From Trinickia sp. Y13 (lineage in GTDB: Bacteria > Pseudomonadota > Gammaproteobacteria > Burkholderiales > Burkholderiaceae), in NCBI RefSeq assembly GCF_029522115.1, contig NZ_JAKWFK010000017.1, positions 44,262 through 108,261 on the forward strand: a DNA stretch of 64,000 nt, given 5' to 3'. A model generated the notes under the pieces. That model was not told where the DNA came from, did not search any database, and saw nothing but the letters and a program-made list of their open reading frames with translations. The position numbers and the translations under genes are program-made. Numbering within the stretch: the first letter of the stretch is position 1; each line of letters starts with the position of its first letter. Shown one piece after another: positions 26,360 through 34,706 of this stretch.

Positions 26360-27487
26360 TCAACGGCTCGCCTGCTCCGCATCACGCGACGCGCACCACC
26401 GCCCCGTCTTCTTTGGCGCTTCTACCGATTGCGCGACTTTACGCCACCACCGCTCGCCGCGGTGCGGCGCGGCCAAATCGAGGCGCTCGCCCATGCGCGG
26501 CGTCGCGATCGCAAGACCCTGGGCGGCGCTCAACGCCGTGATGCGCTCGAACGGCTCGTGCCAGTGATGCATCGCGAGATCGAACGTGCCGTTGTGGATC
26601 GGAAGCAACCAGCGGCCGCCCAAGTCGATATGCGCCTGCACCGTCTGTTCGGGCTGCATGTGCACATGAGGCCACTGCGCGTCGTAAGCGCCCGTTTCCA
26701 GCAGCGTAACGTCGAATGGGCCGAGCCGCTCGCCGATCGTTTTGAATCCGTCGAAATAGCCCGTATCGCCGCTGAAGAACACACGCAGATCGTCATCGAC
26801 GATGACCCAAGACGCCCACAGCGTGCTGTTGCGATCGAAGAAACTGCGCCCGGAAAAATGCTGCGCGGGCGTAGCCGTGAGCGACAGCCCGTCCACTTCG
26901 ACGCTCTGCCACCAATCGCATTGCCGGATCTTGGCCGCATCGACCCCCCATTCGATCAAGCGGTCTCCCACGCCCAACGGCGTAACGAACACCTGCGTCG
27001 TTTCGGCGAGCGTGATCACCGTTTCGCGATCCAAATGGTCGTAATGGTCGTGAGACAAGATCACGCCGCGCAGGGGCGGCAAATCCGCAAGTGCGATCGG
27101 CGGTGCGTGAAAGCGCTTCGGGCCGATGCGCCGAAACGGCGACGCGCGTTCGGCAAATACGGGATCGGTCAGCCAAAATTGCCCGCGCAGCTTCAAGAGC
27201 AACGTCGAATGCCCGAGCCGGTAAAGACTGCGATCGGGGGCAGCGTGCAGTTGCTCGCGCCCGAGCGCATCGACTGGCAACGAACCGGCGGGCACAGTGT
27301 GGCGCGGCTTGTTGAACAGCGCATTCCACATGATGCGCAGCGTCTTGCCGATGCCGTGCGCCGGAGGAGGCTCGACGTTGCGAAAGCGCTCGCCGTCGTG
27401 CTGCGGAGACGAGCGCGATAAATCGCGACCGCGCTTGGCAGCCGCGATACCGAGCGTGCGGCTGACGAGATCGGGAATCGATGACAT
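26360..27487 (-). CDS. MBL-fold metallohydrolase (NAPE-PLD/UlaG-like)
   Basis: The 375-residue product has the metallo-beta-lactamase metal motif L-S-H-D-H-Y-D-H-L-D near residue 145, a later G-D-T-G-Y segment and the H-N-G-T-F motif. The N-terminal extension and overall layout resemble N-acyl-phosphatidylethanolamine-hydrolysing phospholipase D-type proteins, so a lipid phosphodiester substrate is possible. Two starts compete: ATG 27487 and GTG 27499; neither has a clear ribosome binding site. It is divergent from a TetR-type regulator with an inverted repeat between them, and is probably that regulator's target. Confidence 0.82.
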   Translation of the reverse strand: MSSIPDLVSRTLGIAAAKRGRDLSRSSPQHDGERFRNVEPPPAHGIGKTLRIMWNALFNKPRHTVPAGSLPVDALGREQLHAAPDRSLYRLGHSTLLLKLRGQFWLTDPVFAERASPFRRIGPKRFHAPPIALADLPPLRGVILSHDHYDHLDRETVITLAETTQVFVTPLGVGDRLIEWGVDAAKIRQCDWWQSVEVDGLSLTATPAQHFSGRSFFDRNSTLWASWVIVDDDLRVFFSGDTGYFDGFKTIGERLGPFDVTLLETGAYDAQWPHVHMQPEQTVQAHIDLGGRWLLPIHNGTFDLAMHHWHEPFERITALSAAQGLAIATPRMGERLDLAAPHRGERWWRKVAQSVEAPKKTGRWCASRDAEQASR

Positions 27488-27521
27488 GAGCGATGGCACA
27501 ATTGAAGGTAGACTGTGCAGT

Positions 27522-27550
27522 GTAGTTTATTGCCCAAGAAAGTAAACTAC
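27522..27550. promoter_or_regulatory. TetR-type operator between metallohydrolase and regulator
   Basis: GTAGTTTA and TAAACTAC form a perfect 8-bp inverted repeat with a 13-base spacer. It lies in the 81-base divergent promoter region between the metallohydrolase and TetR-type genes, 18 bases before the regulator start. Binding by the adjacent regulator is inferred. Confidence 0.6.
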
Positions 27551-27568
27551 TTGGTGTAATATTTCGTC

Positions 27569-28252
27569 ATGACTTCGCCTGATGACCGCCCCCGCCTGAC
27601 CGATCGCAAACGTGTCGCCATTCTCGACGCGGCGATCGAAGAATTTCGAGCTGCCGGGTTCGATGCGACCAGCATGGATCGCATCGCCGCGCGCGCAAGC
27701 GTCTCGAAGCGCACGATCTACAACCATTTCCCGAGCAAGGAGGCGCTGTTCGCGGCGATCTTGCGGCAGTTGTGGGACTCGAGCCGAACCGGCGATGCCC
27801 CGGGCTATCGCGCGCAAGAGCCGTTGCGTCCGCAGTTGCTCGACCTGCTCATGCGCAAGTTGAGTCTGCTGAACGACGAGGCCTTTCTATCGCTGGCACG
27901 TGTCGCGATTGCGGAGGGCATCCATTGCCCCGAGCGCGCGCGCGATATGGTGGCGCGCATCGGCGAGCGCGAAGAAGATTTGACGGTGTGGGTCCGCGCC
28001 GCCGCGGCCGACGGCCGTCTAAAAACGCGGGACCCCTTGTTCGCCGCCCAGCAGTTGCAGGCCATGGTGAAGGCGTTCGCTTTCTGGCCGCAGGTAACGA
28101 TGGGACAGCCGCAGATCGGCAAACGAGAGCAGAAGAAAGTGGCGGAGGCTACCGCCGACATGTTTCTCTCGCATTATGCGAAGCTAAATGATGCCGCGCA
28201 GCCCAATCACGAGTTGAACGGCGCCGAACACGGCGATGACTACGGCCGATAG
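27569..28252 (+). CDS. TetR/AcrR-family transcriptional regulator
   Basis: The 227-residue protein has an N-terminal TetR helix-turn-helix (about 14-60; A-T-S-M-D-R-I-A-A-R-A-S-V-S-K-R-T-I-Y-N) followed by a helical ligand-binding domain with the AefR-like/TetR_C layout. The last 24 residues run past the usual domain end and overlap the 3' end of the converging LysE-type gene by 69 bases. It is divergent from the MBL-fold hydrolase, with a palindrome between them, so auto-regulation and control of the hydrolase are likely. Confidence 0.88.
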   Translation: MTSPDDRPRLTDRKRVAILDAAIEEFRAAGFDATSMDRIAARASVSKRTIYNHFPSKEALFAAILRQLWDSSRTGDAPGYRAQEPLRPQLLDLLMRKLSLLNDEAFLSLARVAIAEGIHCPERARDMVARIGEREEDLTVWVRAAAADGRLKTRDPLFAAQQLQAMVKAFAFWPQVTMGQPQIGKREQKKVAEATADMFLSHYAKLNDAAQPNHELNGAEHGDDYGR

Positions 28253-28825
28253 CCGGGCAACGCCATGAATGAACGACAACGGCATGCGCTTACCCAACGC
28301 GGATGTCGCGCCACTCAAGCACAGCCACCAGGCTGCCGAGCCGATGAACACCCCGCTCACCATCGGTATCACCGTCAACCACTGCGCGCCGCCGCGCCCG
28401 GACGGGTCACCCGCTAGCGGGCCCAGTGCGGCAAAGATGCCGATGAACGAAAGAATCGTCATGGGGTTGGACAGCGTCAAACCGAATGTCGTCAAGAAAT
28501 CGCGGCTGGCGCCGGTGCGCGCCGCCTCGGGCGCAATCGCCGCTGGAGCCGGCTTTTCGCGCGCAATGGCCCACGCGAGCCAAATCAGAAACGCCCCGCC
28601 GCCGATTTTGAGGACGACGCTCAGCGCGGGCAGCGTCGCCGCTAGCCCCGCTATGCCGAGCGCGCCGAGCAGCCCGTAAATCCCATCGGCGCAGGCCGCA
28701 CCCATTCCCGTAGCAAAGCCGGAACGAAAACCTCGGCTTAGGCTGCGCTGAATGCACAGCATGCCGATGGGCCCGACCGGTGCGGCAATGGAAAGTCCGA
28801 TCGTGATCGATTTGATGAACAACAT
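28184..28825 (-). CDS. LysE/RhtB-family amino acid exporter
   Basis: The 213-residue membrane protein has five or six predicted helices and the LysE motif A-A-P-V-G-P-I-G-M near residue 14. Members export basic or neutral amino acids. It is divergent from an Lrp/AsnC-type regulator, the classic arrangement for amino-acid-responsive control of an exporter. Its 3' end overlaps the converging TetR-type gene by 69 bases. Confidence 0.9.
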   Translation of the reverse strand: MLFIKSITIGLSIAAPVGPIGMLCIQRSLSRGFRSGFATGMGAACADGIYGLLGALGIAGLAATLPALSVVLKIGGGAFLIWLAWAIAREKPAPAAIAPEAARTGASRDFLTTFGLTLSNPMTILSFIGIFAALGPLAGDPSGRGGAQWLTVIPMVSGVFIGSAAWWLCLSGATSALGKRMPLSFIHGVARLSAVVIAVFGAVQLVIGLRGII

Positions 28826-28925
28826 GGATGCGTTCCCGTTGTGGTTCGCGTAAATCGTGTGAGTCTTTTGTTTCTCGTCATCGAACCGTTATCGTAGGCC
28901 AAGCACGATCGACGCAACAGACGGT

Positions 28926-28957
28926 TTTTAAGGGAGAATGGGTGCGTCACCTTAAAA
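28926..28957. promoter_or_regulatory. Inverted repeat upstream of the Lrp-type gene
   Basis: TTTTAAGG and CCTTAAAA form a perfect 8-bp inverted repeat with a 16-base spacer, ending 10 bases before the Lrp-type start in the region divergent from the exporter gene. It may be an Lrp-type site or a leader hairpin; the sequence does not decide between these. Confidence 0.45.
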
Positions 28958-28967
28958 GCTAACGTCA

Positions 28968-29435
28968 ATGGACGAATCCGATTGGAAGATACTCGCGCTG
29001 TTACAGAACAACGGCCGGATGACTTACACCGATCTAGCGCGCCAGGTGCAATTGTCGGTGCCCGCGGTGACCGAACGCGTCAAGCGTCTCGAAGAAGGCG
29101 GCGTGATCGAAGGCTACGCTGCGCGCGTCGATCCCGCTGCGGCGGGATACGTGGTCACGGCACTGATCGCCATCACCGTGCAGCAGCCCGGTAAAGCGAG
29201 ATTTCTGAAATTGCTGGAGACGATCCCGGAAGTGATCGAGTGCCATCACGTGACGGGAGCGGATTCCTACATCATGCGCTTGGTTGCAGTCAGCATGGCC
29301 GATTTGGAACGGTTGATCGGGCAAATCAACTTATACGGCGAGACGCGCACCTCGATCATCATGTCGACGCCGCTACCCGCTCGCGCCTTGCAACGGCCGC
29401 CTGTCAAAGCGAAGGAGCGGACCGGCAAGCGCTGA
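28968..29435 (+). CDS. Lrp/AsnC-family transcriptional regulator
   Basis: The 155-residue protein has the AsnC-type helix-turn-helix (about 4-55; D-W-K-I-L-A-L-L-Q-N-N-G-R at its start) and a RAM ligand-binding domain (about 65-145; the G-A-D-S-Y-I-M-R segment). It senses an amino acid and probably activates or represses the divergent LysE-type exporter. The C-terminal ten residues are basic. Confidence 0.9.
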   Translation: MDESDWKILALLQNNGRMTYTDLARQVQLSVPAVTERVKRLEEGGVIEGYAARVDPAAAGYVVTALIAITVQQPGKARFLKLLETIPEVIECHHVTGADSYIMRLVAVSMADLERLIGQINLYGETRTSIIMSTPLPARALQRPPVKAKERTGKR

Positions 29436-29494
29436 GCGTCAGCGGCGCCTCATGTGACGGCGCTTCGCCGCCCCGGCCAACGTAGCCGACGCTG

Positions 29495-29520
29495 GCGGCC
29501 GCGGTCGCAATCGCGGCCGC
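29495..29520. terminator. Hairpin between converging lrp-type and ppk2 genes
   Basis: GCGGCCGCG and CGCGGCCGC form a perfect 9-bp stem with an 8-base loop, in the 89-base gap between two converging genes and five bases from the ppk2 stop. With no T-tract on either side, its role as a bidirectional stop is tentative. Confidence 0.4.
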
Positions 29521-29524
29521 ACGC

Positions 29525-30451
29525 TCAATACAGCTCGGGCACGATCATCTCGTCCGGCACCGGCTGACGGATATAGTCCTCGTTGTGCACGCGCTCGGGC
29601 AACGCAACGGCCGGATGCTCGACTTCGCGATAGGGCACCTGGCTCAGCAGGTGGTGGATGCAGTTCAAACGCGCCCGCTTCTTGTCGACCGCCTGCACGA
29701 CCCACCACGGTGCGTCCGGGTGATGCGAGCGCTGCAACATCACTTCCTTCGCTTGCGTGTACGCTTCCCATCGGCGACGGCTCTCGAGATCCATCGGGCT
29801 CAGCTTCCATTGCTTGAGCGGATCGCGAATACGCGCTTGAAAGCGGATCTCCTGCGCTTCGTCGGTGATCGAAAACCAGTATTTGACGATTTGAATGCCG
29901 CTTCTCACGAGCATCTTTTCGAATTCCGGCACCGAGCGGAAAAATTCTTCGTACTCGTCATCGCTACAGAACCCCATGACACGTTCGACCCCCGCGCGGT
30001 TGTACCAACTGCGGTCGAACAACACCATTTCCCCTCCGGCCGGAAGGTGCGCGACGTAGCGTTGGAAATACCATTGCGTGCGCTCGCGGTTATTCGGCGC
30101 GGGCAGCGCAGCGACGCGGCAGACGCGCGGGTTCAGACGCTGCGTGATGCGCTTGATCGCGCCGCCCTTGCCTGCCGCGTCCCTGCCTTCGAAAATGACG
30201 ACGAGGCGGTGCCCTGTCGCCACGATCCAATCCTGCAACTTCACGAGCTCGCCCTGCAGGCGAAAGAGCTCGCGAAAGTAATGTCTGCGCAAACTGCGCG
30301 CTTCGGGCGTGAACGCATCGGAGCCGTCCAGGATGCGGTCGTCCACCTCCATTTCGAGTTCTTCGTCATACGCATCGACGAGCTCCTCCTCGAAGCGGCG
30401 CTGCCGCTCGGCCAACAGTTCCGCGTCGATTTCGCGGTCCTCTTTGTTCAT
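29525..30451 (-). CDS. ppk2: Polyphosphate kinase 2
   Basis: The 308-residue cytoplasmic enzyme transfers phosphate between polyphosphate and nucleotides. The P-loop reads F-E-G-R-D-A-A-G-K-G-G (about 87-97) and the Walker B and lid segment is L-F-D-R-S-W-Y-N-R-A-G-V-E (about 143-156), both diagnostic for PPK2. An acidic N-terminal stretch of about 45 residues precedes the domain. Class I (diphosphate to triphosphate) is likely from length and the W-Y-N-R-A-G-V-E form. It stands alone. Confidence 0.92.
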   Translation of the reverse strand: MNKEDREIDAELLAERQRRFEEELVDAYDEELEMEVDDRILDGSDAFTPEARSLRRHYFRELFRLQGELVKLQDWIVATGHRLVVIFEGRDAAGKGGAIKRITQRLNPRVCRVAALPAPNNRERTQWYFQRYVAHLPAGGEMVLFDRSWYNRAGVERVMGFCSDDEYEEFFRSVPEFEKMLVRSGIQIVKYWFSITDEAQEIRFQARIRDPLKQWKLSPMDLESRRRWEAYTQAKEVMLQRSHHPDAPWWVVQAVDKKRARLNCIHHLLSQVPYREVEHPAVALPERVHNEDYIRQPVPDEMIVPELY

Positions 30452-30989
30452 CCCTGTTCTCCCTCACCATGCGAGCGATCTTGCCCATGCACACGAGCAA
30501 GCGAGCTGCCATGCAGCCACGCATTATCCGGGGCCGGCCATGTCAGCCATATTACGACTGAGGTTTCATCGCGCGCCGAGCTTCATGAACGCCGATCTGG
30601 GCTAGAGCGAATTGGCGGAGATTGCGAGCAGAGGCATTGCCGTCGTCCTGTGCATGAGGGTAGATGTGCAGCCATCGCGCGCCATCGCGGCGGCGCCGCG
30701 CATGACATGCGCGTTGGCGCTTGCCAGTTCCTCAACCCTGGCTATACTTCGAATAATCTGACGGTTCACATATTGGTTTTTACCCGGTTCGACGAAACGT
30801 CGCCGCGCGAGACACAGTCATTGCCGCGATAACACAAACGATTCCAGCAACGCGAATGCGGTCCAGCCCTCCCGCGGGCCGCAATGAACTGCCGACACGC
30901 TGACCGACGCCGGGCTGCCGTGTCGTATTTCCCGAATTCGATGCCCAGCGGCAAACAGTACGCGCTGGGCCGCAACCGAGGAGGCACGC
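30452..30989. other. Intergenic region between ppk2 and the stressosome operon
   Basis: This 538-base divergent region holds no convincing gene; the long plus-strand frame entering it from 29585 is the reverse shadow of ppk2. A sigma-70-like promoter is visible at 30721-30748, which would give the stressosome message a leader of about 235 bases. Confidence 0.55.
30721..30748 (+). promoter_or_regulatory. Candidate sigma-70 promoter for the stressosome operon
   Basis: TTGCCA and TATACT are separated by 16 bases, a fair match to -35 and -10 elements, in an otherwise gene-free region upstream of the rsbR-type gene. Initiation near 30755 would leave a leader of about 235 bases. Confidence 0.4.
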
Positions 30990-31961
30990 ATGGCAGAGCA
31001 GTTTGAGCAACGTGAGTCGCTCGCATTGATGCACCAAATGGGGTTGAACAGCGGGGCGATCGAGCGCCGCAGGGAGATCGTCGGCCTTGCGGCGGCCGAC
31101 CTGGCGCGCATAGCGACGATCAAAGACCTCGTTCTGGGCAAGGCCGACGACTATTGCGCCACCTTCTTCGATTCCCTCGCCACCTTCGCCGAGGCCCGGC
31201 CGTTGCTCCATAACACGGCGCTGTTCGATCGAGCGAGGCGCCTCAAGCTCGATCACCTGAGGGCGCTCGCCTCGGGCGAGTACGACACCCAATACGTCGA
31301 GCAGCGCATCGAACTAGGCTTGCTCTATGCGGCCGCCGGCCTCGACAACCGCACCTTCTTGGGCGCCTTCCTCGCCCTCGTCAAGCAGGTCGGTACGGAC
31401 ATCATGCAGCATGCCGGTCTGCCGCCTATGGATGCATTCGAAGCCTTCATGTCGTTGCAGAAGGTGATCTTCTTCGATATCGGCCTCATCGTCGATGTGC
31501 TCGTGGCCCAACGCGAGCGCGTCATCCGGCAGCAGCAAGAGGCCATCAGAGAACTGTCGACGCCGGTGCTGCAACTGCGCGATCGTCTGTTGCTGTTGCC
31601 GATCATCGGTGTGATCGATACCTATCGCGCGCGCCTCATCACCGAGAACCTGCTGGAATCGATTCGGGCGAACCGTGCCAAAGTGGTCGTCATGGACGTG
31701 ACCGGCGTCGCCACGATCGACTCGCGCGTCGCCAACCATATCTTACAGACCGTGACGGCCGCACGCCTCATGGGTGCGCGAGTGATCGTGAGCGGCATCT
31801 CGGCGCCCGTGGCCCAGTCGCTCGTTTCACTCGGCATCGAATTGGGCGGCCTCGATGCCGTAAGCGACCTGCAAGGCGGCATCGAAGTGGCCGAACGCAA
31901 TCTGGGCTACCGTGTCACGCAAGGGGAGCCGATCGACGCGCGCGTCAATGGAGTGAACTGA
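30990..31961 (+). CDS. rsbR: RsbR-type stressosome sensor with globin domain
   Basis: The 323-residue protein joins an N-terminal globin-type sensor (about 10-185) to a C-terminal STAS domain (about 190-305). The sensor resembles globin-coupled sensors, with D-H-L-R-A-L-A-S-G-E-Y-D placing H89 where the heme-binding proximal histidine lies and a following G-L-D-N-R-T-F-L-G-A-F helix. In the STAS domain, D-S at 244-245 and A-Q-S at 275-277 align with the two phosphorylatable residues of Bacillus RsbR proteins. It would form the stressosome core with RsbS and sense O2, NO or redox state (inference). GAGGAGG precedes the ATG. It heads a tightly packed operon. Confidence 0.88.
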   Translation: MAEQFEQRESLALMHQMGLNSGAIERRREIVGLAAADLARIATIKDLVLGKADDYCATFFDSLATFAEARPLLHNTALFDRARRLKLDHLRALASGEYDTQYVEQRIELGLLYAAAGLDNRTFLGAFLALVKQVGTDIMQHAGLPPMDAFEAFMSLQKVIFFDIGLIVDVLVAQRERVIRQQQEAIRELSTPVLQLRDRLLLLPIIGVIDTYRARLITENLLESIRANRAKVVVMDVTGVATIDSRVANHILQTVTAARLMGARVIVSGISAPVAQSLVSLGIELGGLDAVSDLQGGIEVAERNLGYRVTQGEPIDARVNGVN

Positions 31962-31965
31962 TACC

Positions 31966-32340
31966 GTGTCCGTTCCCATTCTCAAGCAAGGCGATGTACT
32001 GATCGCGTCGATTCAGTCGGCCCTCACGGATCAAGACCTCATTCAGCTGCGCGAGGATTTCGCCGAGAAGATCGGGCGCTTTCGCACCCGCGGCGTCGTC
32101 ATCGACGTCACCGCGCTCGACGTGCTCGATTCGTTCGCCACACGCACCTTGCGCGGGATCGCCTATGTCGCCAAGCTGCGCGGCGCCACCACGGTCGTCG
32201 TCGGCATCCAACCTGAAGTCGCCTTCGCCATGGTGCAGCTCGGGCTTGCGCTAGAGGGCATCGCGACGGCTCTCGATCTCGAAGAGGGCCTCGACTACCT
32301 CGGCAAAACCACTCGCAGGAGCCTGGGCCATGCCGGCTGA
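31966..32340 (+). CDS. rsbS: RsbS-type STAS-domain stressosome scaffold
   Basis: The 124-residue product is a single STAS domain. The phosphorylation site is L-D-S-F-A-T-R, with S56 at the position of the serine that RsbT phosphorylates. In the known system RsbS and RsbR form a capsid-like complex that holds RsbT until stress. The GTG start at 31966 follows the rsbR stop by four bases; the gene overlaps the next by 11 bases. Confidence 0.9.
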   Translation: MSVPILKQGDVLIASIQSALTDQDLIQLREDFAEKIGRFRTRGVVIDVTALDVLDSFATRTLRGIAYVAKLRGATTVVVGIQPEVAFAMVQLGLALEGIATALDLEEGLDYLGKTTRRSLGHAG

Positions 32341-32731
32341 AATCCGCGTGCCCATCGAGCGCGAGGAAGACGTCGTCATCGCGCGCCAAAAAGGCCGCGA
32401 ATTGGGCGCCGAAATCGGCTTCTCGAACACGGATCGGACCATCATCGCGCTGGCCATTTCGGAGATCGCGCGCAACATCATCAGCTATGCGCGCCGCGGC
32501 GAGATCGTGATGTCCCGGATCGACGATGGCGTGCGCCTGGGCATCTCCATCGTCGCAGAGGACGAAGGGCCCGGCATTCCCGATATCGAACTCGCGATGC
32601 GCGACGGCTACTCCACGGCGAAAAGCCTCGGGGTGGGCCTGCCGGGGACGAAGCGAATCATGGACGAATTCGCGCTGACCTCGGTCGTCGGCAAAGGCAC
32701 GACGGTCAAAATGAAAAGGTGGCTGCGATGA
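32330..32731 (+). CDS. rsbT: RsbT-type serine/threonine switch kinase
   Basis: The 133-residue kinase has a GHKL ATPase fold: N-box S-E-I-A-R-N-I-I, then E-D-E-G-P-G-I-P (G1 box) and G-Y-S-T-A-K-S-L-G-V-G-L-P-G (lid and G2). RsbT phosphorylates RsbS and RsbR, is released, and then activates a partner by binding its N-terminal domain. Here the obvious partner is the histidine kinase encoded two genes downstream, not an RsbU phosphatase. It overlaps rsbS by 11 bases and the next gene by four. Confidence 0.9.
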   Translation: MPAEIRVPIEREEDVVIARQKGRELGAEIGFSNTDRTIIALAISEIARNIISYARRGEIVMSRIDDGVRLGISIVAEDEGPGIPDIELAMRDGYSTAKSLGVGLPGTKRIMDEFALTSVVGKGTTVKMKRWLR

Positions 32732-33348
32732 CCGATCCGGCTGTCATGCGCGCGTCGATCATCGAGTGGGGCTGGGCCGGCCGGGCATTGGAAGAGCCGT
32801 CCGGCGACATGCATGCGATCGTCGAGCGCGAGGACGGCGCGCTGGTGGCGCTGCTCGACGGGCTCGGGCATGGCATCGAAGCGGCCACCGCCGCGCGCGC
32901 CGCGATTCCCGTGCTCGAAGCGCACGACGGCGCGTCGGTCGTCTCGCTCGTGCAGCAATGCCACGAAGCGCTGCGCAAGACCCGCGGGGCGGCGATGACG
33001 GTCGCATGGTTCGATGCGCGGGACGCGTCGATGACCTGGACCGGCGTTGGCAACGTCGACGGCGTCCTGATCCGCGCGGCCGGATCCGAGCGAGGGCCCA
33101 AAGAAGCCATTTCGACCCGCGGCGGCGTCGTGGGTTATCGCCTGCCGTCGCTGCGCGCGACGCGGCACGAGGTGTCGAGCGGCGACCTGCTCGTCATGGC
33201 GACCGACGGCATTCGAAGCACCTTCAGCGCGGGCATCGTGACGCAATTTACCGCACAGGAAATCGCCGAATCGATCCTGGTCCGATATGCGAAGGGAACC
33301 GACGATGCGCATGTGCTCGTGGCGCGCTATCTTGGGGCTGGCCCATGA
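32728..33348 (+). CDS. rsbX: RsbX-type PP2C serine phosphatase
   Basis: The 206-residue product is a minimal SpoIIE/PP2C-type phosphatase with metal-binding aspartates in L-L-D-G-L-G-H-G (about 42-49) and M-A-T-D-G-I (about 156-161). RsbX resets the stressosome by dephosphorylating RsbS and RsbR. The ATG at 32728 overlaps the rsbT stop codon (ATGA); a GTG three codons upstream is in frame but less favoured. It in turn overlaps the histidine kinase start by four bases. Confidence 0.88.
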   Translation: MTDPAVMRASIIEWGWAGRALEEPSGDMHAIVEREDGALVALLDGLGHGIEAATAARAAIPVLEAHDGASVVSLVQQCHEALRKTRGAAMTVAWFDARDASMTWTGVGNVDGVLIRAAGSERGPKEAISTRGGVVGYRLPSLRATRHEVSSGDLLVMATDGIRSTFSAGIVTQFTAQEIAESILVRYAKGTDDAHVLVARYLGAGP

Positions 33349-34706
33349 CCGCGCGGCTCGAGGCGCTGAGCGCCGCGTATCTCGGCGGCCTTCGCGCGTA
33401 CTTGGAAGCAGCGAGCGAGACGGGACTCGCCCACGCCTATGAACTCGGCCGGCAGGCCATGGCCGATGGGCTCGGCCTGCTCGACATCGCGCAATTGCAT
33501 CGTGGCGCGCTCGATACGCTCGTGCTGCCTGCCGCGCCCGCCGATCGCGGGCGTCTGCTCGATGCAGCGACGGCGTTTTTCAACGAGTTGCTCGCGCCAT
33601 TCGAGCTATCCATCGAAGGATATCGCGCCGCATTGACGGCCAGCGAGGAACGCTTTCATCTCGCCGTGAGCGGCGCGATGGCGGGATTGTGGGACTGGAA
33701 TCCGCAAACCGACGACATCTATTTTTCCCCGCAGTTCAAGCGAATCATGGGCTACGAGGATAGCGAGCTGCCCAACGAACGCGAGGCGCATTTCGGCGCC
33801 ATTCATGCCGACGACCGGGATCGTGTCGCGCAAAGAATGAAGGCCCATCTGGAAGATCGGCTCGCTTACGATATCGAGTACCGGGTGATCGCCAAATCGG
33901 GGGAAGTGCGCTGGGTGCATTCGCGCGGCCAAGCGCTATGGAACGCATCGGGCAAGCCCTATCGCATGGTCGGCTGGATCTTGGACGTCACAGATCGCAA
34001 GCGCGACGAAGAAGCGCTGCGCACGTCGCAGGAAGAAATGCGGCGTCTGTCGGCGCATATCCAGCAGGTACGGGAGCAAGAAAAAGCACGAATCGCGCGC
34101 GAGCTTCATGACGATCTGGGGCAGCAACTGACCGCGCTGAAAATGGCTACGTCGTTGTTGGAGCACGCCGGAGATAACGATCGCGCCCGAGCCGATCAGG
34201 GCGCGTTGAACGGCCTCTATGCGATGATCGACAACCTCGTGCAATCGGTGCGGCACATCGCGGCGGACTTGCACCCGGTGATTCTGGACGATTTGGGATT
34301 GATTCCAGCGATCGACAGCCTTGTCGACGAGTTCTCCGCCCGCTACGGCATTCGTGTGATCCGGCATATCGATGCCGACGCGATCTCATTCAATCGCGAG
34401 TGCAGAATCGACATGTTCCGCATGGTGCAGGAAGCGCTGACGAACGTGGCGCGCCACTCGGGCGCCACCGAGGTCGTATTGGCTATCGAGCGCGTCGATC
34501 CGCACTGCATCGTGCGCATCGCGGACAACGGTCGCGGGGCCGCACAGCATGGCGCGAAGGGACGTCATTCGTTCGGGCTGCTCGGGATGCGCGAGCGCGC
34601 CGCATTGCTAGGCGGCGAGATCCGCATCAGCACCGCGCCCGGGAAAGGATTCGCACTGACCGCCCTCTTGCCGCTCGCATCGATCGAAGCGAAGCCCGCG
34701 CGCTAA
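33345..34706 (+). CDS. Histidine kinase with RsbU-type N-terminus, PAS, HisKA_3 and HATPase domains
   Basis: The 453-residue cytoplasmic kinase has four parts. Residues 1-95 resemble the N-terminal RsbT-binding domain of the phosphatase RsbU: the segment Y-L-E-A-A-S-E-T-G-L-A-H-A-Y-E-L-G-R-Q-A and the later D-I-A-Q-L-H-R-G-A-L align with RsbU's helices. A PAS domain spans about 100-220. HisKA_3 follows, with phospho-acceptor H255 in A-R-E-L-H-D-D-L-G-Q-Q-L, and an HATPase domain at about 340-445 (D-N-G-R-G, G-L-L-G-M-R-E-R). It belongs to the NarX/DesK class, which pairs with LuxR-type regulators; none is adjacent. Its ATG overlaps the rsbX stop by four bases, so it is co-translated with the stressosome. 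Confidence 0.88.
   Translation: MTARLEALSAAYLGGLRAYLEAASETGLAHAYELGRQAMADGLGLLDIAQLHRGALDTLVLPAAPADRGRLLDAATAFFNELLAPFELSIEGYRAALTASEERFHLAVSGAMAGLWDWNPQTDDIYFSPQFKRIMGYEDSELPNEREAHFGAIHADDRDRVAQRMKAHLEDRLAYDIEYRVIAKSGEVRWVHSRGQALWNASGKPYRMVGWILDVTDRKRDEEALRTSQEEMRRLSAHIQQVREQEKARIARELHDDLGQQLTALKMATSLLEHAGDNDRARADQGALNGLYAMIDNLVQSVRHIAADLHPVILDDLGLIPAIDSLVDEFSARYGIRVIRHIDADAISFNRECRIDMFRMVQEALTNVARHSGATEVVLAIERVDPHCIVRIADNGRGAAQHGAKGRHSFGLLGMRERAALLGGEIRISTAPGKGFALTALLPLASIEAKPAR

Noticed and set aside
29585..30832. Plus-strand frame of 415 codons opposite ppk2
   Set aside because: It is antisense to ppk2 with an improbable composition; the PPK2 motifs on the minus strand are clear.
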